DNA of 64,000 bases from Ciona intestinalis (Eukaryota; Chordata; Ascidiacea; Phlebobranchia; Cionidae). Made by a program: the position numbers and the translations under genes. This document shows positions 1-28,527 of the stretch, piece after piece (the first letter of the stretch is position 1; each line of letters opens with the position of its first letter). Under the pieces are notes generated by a model. The model was given only the letters and a program-made list of their open reading frames with translations. It did not search any database and had not been told where the DNA came from. Location of the stretch: the NCBI RefSeq assembly GCF_000224145.3, contig NW_004190455.1, positions 62,001-126,000 on the forward strand, written 5' to 3'.

Positions 1-30
1 AACGTTGTAACTATAAATGTTCCATCAAAG

Positions 31-11501
<11,471 letters not shown>

Positions 11502-13353
11502 AATTAGTCGTTTTCTATCAGTGTTATAATACAAGTTCTGTGAAACTTATTTATTTTATGAAAGTTTTCTTTCCTAAATATTTGTGCAATCTTGTATTGT
11601 GGTATTACACCTACAGTAACGTCATATATCTGTTTTACAAGTTCGCATGCATCAGTAAGGCATGCTACTATATTATTATTTTTGTGTTTTATTTGCCAAA
11701 AAGGTTGAAAAATTATTATTATCCTTATAAAGTTACTTTTAATCAAACCAAAACTTGTCAACCCCTGAATCACCATTTGATTTGGTTGGATCGTCTACTA
11801 CAGTGGTTCACAAACCCTTTTGACCGTTATTGTAAAGTTAAGTGATTTTATTAAATGCTTACAAAAGTTATGTAAATGAAGTTTCGGAAATTGGGTCGCC
11901 AAAGTTTATTAATTTATGTTTAATATTTTGGTTATACCAAAAAGTTTTAAAAACTTTTAAATTCAGTATTTGAGTCAACTTTAAATAATATGATTGTGAA
12001 CTTTTATTCAAGTTTTATACAAATCTCTAAAATTGCTTCTGAAATTTTTATTTTTTTGTGATCTTTAAAATAGTTTCTGAAACTTATCTTATTTTTGCCA
12101 CGTTTTTTTTTTTGTAGTCCTTAAAGAATTCTGAAATTGCTTGGTGCTATTGTGGAATATGTGCTACAAGAAAAGGCGCAAACATTCCTTATTTGCACTA
12201 TTTTATTCCACAGAGCTTTATTTTTTATTTATTTTTTTATATTTGCTGATGCTAAACGTTTTGTGATTTTTTATTCTTTTAAATTATTTGTGAAATGCTG
12301 CTATGGTATGTGCGTCATTACAATTTATATTGGGGTTAAATACATGATACTTAAGTACACAACAAAATACCTTGCAATATGTTATGGGCGTATGTGTCCT
12401 TGGGCAAGACACTTAACGGCAATTGCTCCAACCCAGTGGTCACTAATGGGTTGTCCAAATTATCAGCCATACATAAAAAAAGAAAAAAATCACACACAAA
12501 GTAATATACATGGTAACTCGTGAGCTGACGCGAGGTATGAACACCCGTGTTATAACGACTGTCGTTTTCCGACCACACGAGGATAAATCAAGTTACATTC
12601 ATTCATGTGGTCGCATTGAACAGTAAATATTATCACATGTTAACAGCTATTATACAAACAGTTACATTGGTTACTGATTACCGCATATTTAGCTGGGCAT
12701 TAAAAACAAAGGATTTGGTAAGTTATCCTTGATTTATTATTAACCTTTTGTTTGTTTTGGAAAGAAACATCTCGTAAAACCGTTGGCAGTGCAGTGACGT
12801 TGCATTGCCAGCCATGTAAGCCTTAAAACAACTTCAGTACTAACTATAATTGCTGAAGAAGGCGATCGCATAGGACAGTTCGCAAATTAATATTGCTAAA
12901 ATAACCGTTTTAGATTTGTGCAATTTGTAGAGGAGCAATTTATAAAATATATATATTATACCTTAGTGTAGGATGGATACCGTTAGCACATAATATCCCA
13001 TTATTCCTAATTCTGTTTTTAACAATTAACAACGTTTTTTTAAAGTCGTGATGATACGGGTATACAGTAAATATTCTTTGTTTTCTACCACGTGGGACCA
13101 TAAAAGAGAATGAAAACATCCTATCTTATCTCAGCCTACTATACTTTATTTCAGAACGAGGAAAATTCACGTATCTGTAATTTTTAAAGTTTTGTAATTG
13201 TGGGTGGTTAGGGGGTTAGAGGTTATAGGGGTTAGTAGTTAGTGGTTATAGGGGTTAGTGGTTAGCAAATAAGATGGGGGGGGAGATTTTAACTAGCACC
13301 AAAATTTGAGACCATTTATAAAGTGTTTTAATTTTCAAGACGTATTTTTACAG
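11502..13353. other. Intergenic region between TTBK and the esterase gene
   Basis: Begins with the TTBK 3' flank. Contents: a hAT-like repeat piece near 11745-11960 (CAGTGGTTCACAAACCC, GGGTCGCCAAAGT), a SINE at about 12375-12600 in reverse orientation, an eroded Cimi-1-like MITE at about 12958-13144, and a GGTTAG-rich stretch at about 13200-13305 that is part of the telomere-like TIR family. No coding signal seen in 12640-12950. Confidence 0.6.
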
Positions 13354-13362
13354 CAAGTTAGT

Positions 13363-16300
13363 ATGGGGTTGGACAAGAAATATATAATTCCTTTGGTTTC
13401 TACACTTTGTGTGATTGCTATAGTTTTACCAATAGTGTTAGTTGTACCTCAACAAGCAAGCGACCAAGGTGTGGAAGATGCCTTTGTGGATAAGATTGAA
13501 GCAAGCGGTATGTATTTTATAGGTTAGACATTTTATATTGGAGTAATGAATGTAACTTACTTTATCCCCGTGGCCGGAAAACGACAGTCGTTATCACACG
13601 GGTTTAACACCTCGTGCCAGCTTACGAGTTACCATGCATGTTACTTTGTAAGTGATTATTTTTTTTGGATTTTTTCAATTTTTTTTTATATGTATTGCTG
13701 GTAATTTGGGAAACCATTAGGTGACCACTGGGTTGGAGAAATTGGCGTTAAGTGTCTCGCCCATGGACACTGGGTCATTCTTGGCGGAAATCTTAGGTCT
13801 CAATAAGGCGTGCAGCGCCGCGGGACCTCACCCGCATAGAATACAACAGCACTTTTTTTGCTATAACGTCCGGCGCCTAACCGAGTGCTGGTTAGTCTAG
13901 CTGTAACCCAGCGGTTATGAATTCGAGGTTCGTCTCTGTTACTGTCCGTCACATACTAATAAACATTAAAAAATTATTTATTTTAACTAATCGTAAAAAA
14001 AAACTTTCGATTAAAATAATCACCAACAAAGTCATATACACTTGGTAACTCGTTAGCGGTTGGAAGTTATACCACGGGTGGCGGGGCTACTTACAATAGT
14101 CGTTATAACACGAGTGTCTATGTATCACCCACGAGTTACAAAGACTGCCATTTTTGTAAGTTACTAATCCCATTAAAAATTACAATTGGGTTAAATTAAT
14201 TATTGTTGACTTTATTGCCTATAGAAACACCCGCATGCAATAAGAACGAAAAGCCGACATTCCAAGAACTCTGGTTAAATCAACATAAACCGCATCCTAC
14301 AAACAGTAAACCAATCAGTGATAAGCGGTTGTAGCACACACACCAAATAGGATCATCAATTTGTTAATATTTTTCAACACGCACCAATGGTCGTTTTCCC
14401 GCCACACGAGGACTAAACTTACTTTCATTAAACCTCTAGAAAGTTTACATTTACGAACTTACAATAAGCGTAGCAGGGGACGGCATGACCTATTTATTCT
14501 CGGCGAAGTAACAGCGGTAGTCGTTAAAACATGCGCATAAGAGTATCGGTCAAAAGTTAACATTTCAAAACCCCTGATTTTACGAATCCTATACAGTAAA
14601 CCAAGGGGTTCTGGTGGGCCAACTTACCCCTGAGGCCGGAATGTTTCTCGGGATCCCATTCAGTCAACCCCCGGTCGCTGATTGGCGGTGGCGGAACCCA
14701 CGTGACCCCGTAAACTTCCCCGGCGGCCAATGGGACGCGACCTACACCAGGCCTGCCTGCCCTCAAATATGCGACCAACCAGCGTCGGAATATTCTTGTC
14801 CGCATGAGGTATTTTCAGTTTTATTTGTGGAGTTTTTAAAGTACGGTCGCAATTGCAAAGATTATAATTTGTAGTATTGGAAATGATTGAACGTAACTTA
14901 CTAATCCTCGCATGGCGGGATAAACGGAAGTCGTTATAACAAATTGAATAAGAGACTGACGATACCATTTAAGCGAAATATATATCTTTTAATATGCAAT
15001 TAGTTGAACTTTTTGTCTGTTACGTTTTCGTGGCACCAGGTCGTTATTTTTTGGGATGTTTTTAATTATAGTGGGGTGGGGGGAAACGAGACACGTTTAG
15101 CACATAATATCCAAATATTCTGATCGTATTTTAAACTCTTAATTATGAGAGTTCTGAGGATACTGTTTTATAATTCTTTGTATGTTCTTCGTTTACTATC
15201 AAATGGGAGGGAAAATAAATAGAAACGTGTCCCATCTTACCCCACCCTACCATGTATTTTAATATGAAACTGGTTGAACTTAATTTTGTCTATTACGTTT
15301 TCGTAGCACTAAATTCTTGTTTCTAAGGCTTTAAGCAGGGTACCAAATGGGACGGGAAAGGTAATAAAAGGGTGTCCCATCTTACCCCACCCTACTATAC
15401 ATTAACCAAGCAGGCAGCAATATTCTTTGTAGAGAATAGATGAATGCAACTATTTCAGACGAACGAGGATTGTCTTTACTTGAACGTGTGGGTGCCTCGA
15501 AGATTAGCGACCAAGGTTTCGGGCAACTCCGTAATCGAGGATAATCATTACATGTTGGACACCCAAAGTGGACAATCGCTCGCAGTCATGGTTTGGTTTT
15601 ATGGTGGAAACTTCTTGAACGGCGCTGGGTCGTGCGTTCTATACGATGGACGATTTATGTCGAACCTCGGCGACGTCATCATAGTAACTACAAATTACAG
15701 GTGATGCATTTATATCCATGCCACGCCCATGCCACGCCCATGTCATGCCCATGCCACGCCCATGCCAAGGCCATGCCACGCCCATGTCATGCCCATGTTT
15801 TATCATGTGTTTGTACCAAAATTCAAAAATTTAATTTTTACCAAAGTCAAAAAATTGAGATTCTACCCCAACGCATGATACCGGTATCATGTGTTTGTAC
15901 CAAAATTCAAAAAATTTGATTTTTTAGCAAAGTCAAAAAATTGAGATTCTACCCCAACGCATGATACCGGTATCATGTGTTTGTACCAAAATTCAAAAAA
16001 TTTGATTTTTTACCAAAGTCAAAAAATTGAGATTCTACCCCAACGCATGATACCGGTATCATGTGTTTGTACCAAAATTCAAAAAATTTGATTTTTTACC
16101 AAAGTCAAAAAATTGAGATTCTACCCCAACGCATGATACCGGTATCATGTGTTTGTACCAAAATTCAAAAAATTTGATTTTTTACCAAAGTCAAAAAATT
16201 GAGATTCTACCCCAACGCATGATACCGGTATCATGTGTTTGTACCAAAATTCAAAAAAATTGATTTATTACCAAAGTCAAAAAATTGAGATTCTACCAAC

Positions 16301-19300
16301 GCATGATACAACGATTTATTTACATCAGTCAAAAAATTGAGATTCTACCCCAACGCATGATACCGGTACAGTGTTTGTACCAAAATTCTACAAAAAAATT
16401 GATTTATTACATCAGTCAAAAAATTGAGATTCTACCCCAACGCATGATACCGGTATCATGTGTTTGTACCAAAATTCCAAAAAATTGACTTTTTACCAAA
16501 GTCAAAAAATTGAGATTCTACCCCAACGCATGATACCGGTATCATGTGTTTGTACCAAAATTCAAAAATTTGATTTTTTACAAAGTCAAAAAATTGAGAT
16601 TCTACCCCAACGCATGATACCGGTATCATGTGTTTGTACCAAAATTCCAAAAATTTGACTTTTTACCAAAGTCAAAAAATTGAGATTCTACCCCAACGCA
16701 TGATACCGGTATCATGTGTTTGTACCAAAATTCAAAAAATTGATTTTTTACCAAAGTCAAAAAATTGAGATTCTACCCCAACGCATGATACCGGTATCAT
16801 GTGTTTGTACCAAAATTCAAAAAAATTGACTTATTACAAAGTCAAAAAATTGAGATTCTACCCCAACGCATGATACCGGTATCATGTGTTTGTACCAAAA
16901 TTCAAAAATTTGATTTTTTACCAAAGTCAAAAAATTGAGATTCTACCCCAAAGCATGAAACTGGTATTATGTGTTTGTACCAAAATTCAAAAAATTGATT
17001 TTTTNNNNNNNNNNNNNNNNNNNNNNNNNNNNNNNNNNNNNNNNNNNNNNNNNNNNNNNNNNNNNNNNNNNNNNNNNNNNNNNNNNNNNNNNNNNNNNNN
17101 NNNNNNNNNNNNNNNNNNNNNNNNNNNNNTTGTTTGGTTATGATGTATTAATAAGAATCTGATGCCACGAAACGTAACCTGCACAAATCAAGACCAACCA
17201 ATTGTATAATAAAAGGGAGATATATTTCGCCTAAATGGCATCGACAGTTTCTTTTTCAAATAGAAAATTTATGTATGTTTAAATTGTCTCTATGTATATA
17301 GGTGACATTGTTTGGCCAGAGTGCCGGAGCAGAGTCGATTGGTGTTCATCTCACATCAGGTGTTAGTGACAAACTATTCCACCAAGCTATCATGGAAAGC
17401 AATCCGTTCGGACTCCCTTTACGGTCACTAGCTGACGCTAAAGAGTTTGGTGGTCGTTTTGCGGAGGCTGCAAATTGCTCAAGAAATGACATGACTTGTC
17501 TCAGATCTCGGTGTTTATTTTATTTCAAAAATTAAACAGCCTTTGTTAGACATAATATTAATAATTTTCCAATTCGTGTTTTAACAACTCTATTTTAATA
17601 GTGGTAAGAATATTTTATACAATTTTGTAAATATTCTTGATAAAAGAAAATGAAAACATATCTCATCTTACCTCAACCTTCTTCATAAAATCATGTCTCA
17701 TTATACCCCAATATACAAAAACACTTTTATTCCATCAATGAAATATTCTCTATTTATCTCTAATTGTTTTCCAGATCACTCACTGAGTTGGAAGTTGCAT
17801 TTAACATGACGTCCCTTGAAGTGACTGACCCTTCTCTCATAACAATGGTATTCCAACCATGGAGTCCTGTAATTGATGGTTTGGTCGTACCAGCGCAGCC
17901 TATTCTGACCTTTATGCAGGTAAGGTTTTTTTCTTGTGTGATTTTCTTGCAATTGCAANNNNNNNNNNNNNNNNNNNNNNNNNNNNNNNNNNNNNNNNNN
18001 NNNNNNNNAATCACCCACAAAGTAACATACATGGTAACTCGTAAGCTGGCATGAGGTGTTAAACCCGTGTGATAACGACTGTCGTTTTCCAGCCACGCGA
18101 GGATAAAGTAAGTTACATTCATTCATTCAATTAATTATTGTTTTTTTGTTCTTTATATTGTATATATTTTTGTAGTATATTTTTTGTTGCACTGTTTTTT
18201 TTCACTTTTTTTGGGTGGGGGATTATATTCTGTTAGTTTCTAACTTGTATTACACAACCCACGAAAGTTGTAAACTTGTGAGTTGGCACAAAGTATGTGA
18301 AGTTACCGCATGTGTTGCATAAAACATCCCTAATAGAACTCAAAGCTTTTTTCCTATTTTTTTTTTTACTGTGAGGACAAATTAATAAAATTTCAGTGCA
18401 TTTTACTCTTATAGTATAACACACTACCCTTTTTTCGATGTTTTAAGGGCCAAGAGCAAAAGAAGCCAATGTTATTGGGAGCTACAGTAGATGAAGGAAT
18501 GATATTTGTGGCGGAGGCGTTCCCAAATCCAATGGATGGTGCATCTTACAAAGCATTGCTGCTAGCTGTATTCAAACCAATGCATTATAATAAAGTGCTG
18601 GAGCAATACCCAGAGGTAAATTGGTATAATTATGTTCGGATACCGGTATATATATCTTTACCTTTGACAGTCATACAAAAAATTACTCACAAAATTTTAT
18701 ATGTGATAACCCGTAAGCTGGAACGAGTGGTATGAAACAGAACACCGGTGTTATAACGACTGTCGTTGCCCCGCCATGCGAGGATAAATAAGTAACATAC
18801 ATGGTAACTCGTAAGCGGGCATGAGGTCTATGAAACAGAACACCTGTGTTATAACGACTGTCGTTGCCCCGCCACGCAAGGATAAATAAGTTACATTCAT
18901 GGTAACTTGTAATCGGGCACGAGGTGTATGAAACAGAACACCGGTGTTATAACGACTGTCGTTGCCCCGCCACGCAAGGATAAATAAGTTACATTCATGG
19001 TAACTTGTAATCGGGCACGAGGTGTATGAAACAGAACACCGGTGTTATAACGACTGTAGTTGCCCCGCCACGCAAGGATAAATAAGTTACATTCATGGTA
19101 ACTTGTAATCGGGCACGAGGTGTATGAAACAGAACACCCGTGTTATAACGACTGTAGTTGCCCCGCCACGCAAGGATAAATAAGTTACATTCACGGTAAC
19201 TCGTAATCGGGTACGAAGTGTATGAAACAGAACATCCGTGTTATAACGACTGTCGTTGCCCCGCCATGCGAGGATAAATAAGTTACATACGTGGTAACTT

Positions 19301-21514
19301 GTAAGCGGGCACGAGGTGTATGAAACAGAACACCCGTGTTATAACGACTGCCGTTACCCCGCCATGTGCGGATAAATAAGTAACATGCGTGGTAACTTGT
19401 AAGCGGACACGAGGTGTATCAAACAGAACACCCGTGTTATAACGACTGCCGTTGCCCCGCCATGCGAGGATAAATAAGTAACATGCGTGGTAACTTGTAA
19501 GCGGACACGAGGTGTATGAAACAGAACACCTGTGTTATAACGACTGCCGTTACCCCGCCATGCGAGGATAAATAAGTAACATACGTGGTAACTTGTAAGC
19601 GGATACGAAGTGTATAAAACAGAACATCCGTGTTATAACGACTGTCGTTGCCCCGCCATGCGAGGATAAATAAGTAACATACGTGGTAACTTGTAAGCGG
19701 GCACGAGGTGTATGAAACAGAACACCCGTGTTATAACGACTGCCGTTACCCCGCCATGCGAGGATAAATAAGTAACATGCGTGGTAACTTGTAAGCGGAC
19801 ACGAGGTGTATCAAACAGAACACCCGTGTTATAACGACTGCCGTTACCCCGCCATGCGAGGATAAATAAGTAACATACGTGGTAACTTGTAAGCGGGCAC
19901 GAGGTGTATAAAACAGAACACCCGTGTTATAACGACTGCCGTTACCCCGCCATGCGAGGATAAATAAGTTACATACGTGGTAACTTGTAAGCAAGTGGTG
20001 GAAAAGAACATCTATGTTATTGCGACTTCTGTTGCCTTGGTATGTTAAAATAGATAAGTTACATACGTGGTAACTCGTAAGTAGCAAGATACATACAAAA
20101 TACCCTACAGTAGACTACTATATACAGACTGGTATTTTGTCATACTTAGTGTACAGAACCTGGATGCGACAACAGAGAGAATCTGAACCACCTCGCCACA
20201 GAGTATTTGTTCACTTGCCCACAACGAAAGGCGCTCAACTCTACAGCACTTGACAGATGGTGGTATATACTCAACCAAACGTGGTCGTTCTATGTAAGCG
20301 TGGATTAGATATATAATAAGATCAAAGTGTGGATGGCCAATAGCTCATCAAACATAGACTAAAAAGTTCAAAACCAATCAGCTACAAGCTGCATATGTGG
20401 TAACTCGTAAGTGGGCAAAAAGTTTATGAAAAAAAATCCTGTGTTATAACGACTGTCGGTGCACCGCCATATGAGGACAAATAAGTTGCATGCATGGTAA
20501 CTCATAAGCGAACACAAGGTGTATGAGACAGAACACTCTTGGCATAATGACTGTCAAGGATAAATAAGTTACGTTCATTTAGCACTGCTAAAATCCCCTT
20601 TAAATTCCAGGAGGTATGGGAGCAGCCGCAGTGTTTCTACCGTGTATGTCACGCTGCAGAGTTGGCTTATTTATTCAATGTTGAACCTCTAACAACATTT
20701 GAATATACAGAAGAAGAAAAAGTTTTATCCGAACGTTTTGCGTGGTATTGGACCAACTTTGCTAAACGCGCACATCCAAATGGAAAGGTAATGACTTTAA
20801 ATATAGTAGGGTGGGGGGAGATTGGGTATCTTTAGCACATAATATCTAAGTATCCTGATCGTGTTTTAAACAATTAACAACGGCCTATGGGAGTCGTGAG
20901 GATATGGTTTTATAATTCTTTGAATGTTTTTTGTTTACTACCAAATGGGACAAAAAATTGGAATGAAAAGGTGTCCCATTTTCCCCACCCTACTATACAA
21001 ATATATCTAACTGCTGTTGTGTCTATATGCACAGTTTTCTATTTGTTTTTTGATTAAAGACAACTCAATATGAGTTAATTAATGCTGTATTGAAGTATAT
21101 TTAGCAGTCATGTTTTATACACAACTTCCGCTAAAGTAGTTTTAATCTATAGCGTGTTTTGCCGACTTTGCCTCGTTGCTAAATACCTTCTTTTCAATGT
21201 TTTATTTAATCTGTTTTTCGCAATCGTGTTAAATTTTACCTTAACCTACATTAGTAAATTTGATTTAATTAATCAATCGTGGATTATTATGTGTGTTATG
21301 TTTAATATCGCATATTCTATTCCACCAGACAAGCAAGTACGAATTAACCTCGGAAAACGTACAAGAAACCCAATGGCCACAGTTTAACAACAATGGTGGA
21401 GCAAACTACCAAGCTTTACAAATACGAGCAGCGGGAGATTTTGTGATGGATCGACCTTATGAAGAAATTTGTCGTTTCTGGGATGAACTAGACGCATATG
21501 CTGAACATTACTGA
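13363..21514 (+). CDS. Cholinesterase/carboxylesterase-type alpha/beta hydrolase with N-terminal membrane anchor
   Basis: A type-B carboxylesterase that should hydrolyse esters at the cell surface or in the secretory lumen. Coding exons: 13363-13507, 14225-14305, 14597-14808, 15459-15701, [one missing], 17302-17510, 17775-17919, 18448-18615, 20150-20293, 20611-20787, 21329-21514. A hydrophobic segment near residues 8-29 looks like a signal anchor. Family marks are FLGIPFSQPPV, NEDCLYLNVWVP, GQSAGAES (catalytic serine), ATVDEGMIF (acidic residue) and CHAAEL (histidine). The usual exon for the block between TTNYR and VTLFGQSAG is not readable; it should lie in 15702-17301, where a minisatellite meets an N gap. 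The oxyanion-hole motif normally GGGF reads YGGNF. The 14225-14305 exon boundaries are the weakest. Substrate cannot be predicted. Confidence 0.88.
13535..13930. repeat. SINE, reverse orientation (esterase intron)
   Basis: Tail motifs (GAATGTAACTTACTTTATCC, ACGACAGTCGTTATCACACG, CAGCTTACGAGTTACCATG) are followed by ACCACTGGGTTGGAG, TGTCTCGCCCATGGACAC and a tRNA-like end near 13868-13930. The tail belongs to the GTGGCCGGAAAACGAC subtype that also occurs at about 18010-18125, 38085 and 62005. Confidence 0.7.
15067..15252 (+). mobile_element. Cimi-1-like MITE copy (esterase intron)
   Basis: TATAGTGGGGTGGGGGGAAA at left and TTACCCCACCCTACCAT at right. A second right end lies alone at about 15340-15403, separated by part of another dispersed repeat with GTTTTCGTAGCACTA. 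Confidence 0.8.
15714..15799. repeat. 12 bp tandem repeat, unit CCATGCCACGCC
   Basis: About seven degenerate copies of CCATGCCACGCC / CCATGTCATGCC directly after the esterase donor at 15702 and directly before the 86 bp minisatellite. Confidence 0.9.
15796..17004. repeat. 86 bp minisatellite, about 14 copies, cut by an assembly gap
   Basis: Unit contains TTTGTACCAAAATTCAAAAA, CCAAAGTCAAAAAATTGAGA and TTCTACCCCAACG. CCGGTATCAT starts at 15881 and 15967, giving 86 bp. Most units hold an exact 18 bp palindrome, CATGATACCGGTATCATG, at the junction. The array stops only because the assembly does (N from 17005), so its true length is unknown. Open frames across it are repeat artefacts. Confidence 0.93.
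17005..17129. other. Assembly gap (N run)
   Basis: 125 undetermined bases at the end of the 86 bp array. The missing esterase exon probably lies in this gap or in collapsed array sequence. A second N run occupies 17959-18008. Confidence 0.95.
18690..20095 (-). repeat. 99 bp SINE-tail minisatellite, about 13 units, with higher-order structure
   Basis: Tandem units AACAGAACACCCGTGTTATA - CCCCGCCATGCGAGGATAAA - TTACATACGTGGTAACTTGT - GCGGGCACGAGGTG, about 99 bp each. Neighbouring units differ by shared variants; some variants (GAAGTGTAT with AACATCCGTG; GCGGACACGAGG with TATCAAAC) recur about 390-400 bp apart, i.e. every fourth unit. The array lies in the esterase intron between exons 18448-18615 and 20150-20293. 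More eroded single units lie at 20390-20575. Confidence 0.9.
20802..20997 (+). mobile_element. Cimi-1-like MITE copy (esterase intron)
   Basis: Complete copy with TATAGTAGGGTGGGGGGAGA and TTTTCCCCACCCTACTATA ends, 15 bp after the donor at 20788. Confidence 0.88.
21118..21235. repeat. Dispersed repeat with TAGCGTGTTTT core
   Basis: Member of a family reading ATAGCGTGTTTT - CAACTGTTGTTTTGCTGTTA - TCTTTTCGCTTTTGT - TTCTTCGTTA. Other copies: 5700-5760, about 45840-45910, 46195-46260, 52250-52335, 55485-55590, 59580-59670 and 61140-61230. No coding potential; class not assigned. Confidence 0.55.
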
Positions 21515-21919
21515 GGTTTATAACATTTCAACGGCTAATCTGGTATGAAAAAAACATAGCTTATTTTCGGACAACTTGTCGGACTTTATCAGTTAATGAA
21601 ACCACAATTCAACCATAAAATAAGTGTAATTTTTCAATGTTTTTTATAAACAAATATGTATTTTGTAACCACTAGAAAGATATGCAGATCCGAAGTTTAT
21701 TCAATGTTTTAATGCAGCAATATTTTCATAAAGTTGAACTTCTGAATAATTATAACATTGTAATGTTTTCAACTTTAAACGAAACATGACCTGTGTTTAA
21801 TCTAATCCTTATACGTTTAATAAACGTCTGTTTTCAATGCAGCAACTTTGTGTCCAGTTGAACAACTTAATAACCGAAACATCTCAATGTTTTTAATCTT
21901 CAACAAATTGTATGAATGT

Positions 21920-26970
<5,051 letters not shown>

Positions 26971-28527
26971 TGAATAGGTCCACCGGAAAAGCTTTCAAAT
27001 TAATTTCGTAAATCGTCGATAAATTCAATTCAATACAAAAACTAGAAATGACAATGCGCAATTAAAACCATTGATGCGTAACGCGTTTTTTTTATTTCTA
27101 TGGATAGAGAATTCAATTATCTATAGAGAACATATAATATGATTTGTAAATGGGGTGCTGGTAATATTGCAAAACCCACTGAAGTTACGTACAATTAAAT
27201 ATTGGAGAAATTGGGGTTTACTACACCGGTCAAAATACCTTTATGAATCGATATACCACTAATTTAGTCTGGCAAAGTGGCAAAGTGGTTAGCTCGTCGC
27301 CTTTAACCTAAAGGTAATGGATTCAAGTCTTGTCGCTGCTACCATTGTGGGCGTATGTGTCATTAGGCAAGACATTTTAATGGCAATTGCTCCAACTCAG
27401 TGGTCACATAAGGGCTGTGCAAACTTTTAGCCAAACAAAAAAAAATCCCTCAAAATAATAATCCACAAAGTTACATGTGGTAACTCGTAAGCGAGCACGA
27501 GGTGTACGATAGAGGACATCCGTGTTATAACGACGGTCGTTGTCCCGGCACGTGAGGATATTTATAGAACTTCATTTAATTTGCGCCTTTAGCGTATAAC
27601 CGCGGCGCCGGACATTACATTACACTGCTCGCCGTAACTTTTTTTGCAAATGAAAATAGATTCCGGATATTTTTCTACCAAGTAACAAAATTTACCTCTT
27701 CGTCCAGTAATTCTTAGAGTTAAAACGACATGCTATTAACAAACATGCAATAACTTTTTACAAAGCAGTATGACAATCCAAATCAGTAATGTTCACTATA
27801 CAACGTAACACAATTTATATTCGGTCTGTTTATTCTCAGGCCTAAAGTTCCCGTGTATTTATTTTTGGACAGGCGTTTAATTATATCACTCGTCTGTATA
27901 CACAGTCATCACACACCGGCGACATCGGAGTTATTTAAGCTTATAAACCACGTTAGTAAAATGAATTACACCGGAACCTATCCTAATATTGCTACGTATA
28001 CGTACTTCCGATGAGGTATTTATATGACACTGCCTTTACCGTTTTAAATCATATATAAAGGACTGTATATGCAGTTTTACCCATCACAGTTGTATTGTAA
28101 TAGCATATAAGACTGTAGCTGTGTGAATAAGATTTTTGCTCCGAAAAGGTCTGTCTTTCCGTACGAACTTATATGTAATAGAGCACATGTGTTTTAAAAT
28201 GCACGGTAAAGTATATATCTCAGACTATTGCAAAAAATAATTTAGGCGTTAAAAAAGTCTAGATATTTTGAAATTATATAGTGTTTAAGGGCGATTTACG
28301 GTATTTAAGATTAGTATTTAATAGCGCGTGAAATTATTTCTTTGTGTAATATTCTTTCTGCTTTGTTTTGCACTGCTTTTCATCAACAAGGAAACGCCAA
28401 TAACAATTACGTCGAATTGTTTTGCTCAACACATCATCGTGTAACGTCACATGTGTATACAGAGGTAGCCTGTTGTTTTGATATTTATTCTACTTGTTGC
28501 ATCGATTGCCGACCGTAGTCTGCAATA
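26971..28527. other. Intergenic region between divergent PSMC1 and the membrane-protein gene
   Basis: Should hold promoters for both genes; no clear TATA box or CpG cluster assigned. A full-length SINE occupies about 27265-27565. From 27566 to 28527 I see no repeat family, no good open frame and no exon-like conservation beyond the first exon of the next gene. Confidence 0.5.
27265..27565 (+). mobile_element. Full-length tRNA-derived SINE (Cics-1-like)
   Basis: Head reads like a tRNA promoter: A-box-like TGGCAAAGTGGTTAGCTCG at about 27276 and B-box-like GGATTCAAGTC at about 27318. The body has ATGTGTCATTAGGCAAGACA, CAACTCAGTGGTCAC and an A-rich spacer; the tail has TGGTAACTCGTAAGCGAGCA, CCGTGTTATAACGAC and GAGGATATTTAT. 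Confidence 0.82.

Noticed and set aside
15593-17000. Several open frames repeating IEILPQRMIPVSCVCTKI
   Set aside because: Translation of the 86 bp minisatellite; no splice or family support.
27270-27340. tRNA-like promoter boxes (also at 13868, 46500, 50835-51060, 53640 and 58740)
   Set aside because: They are heads of SINEs followed by SINE bodies and do not fold as complete tRNAs.
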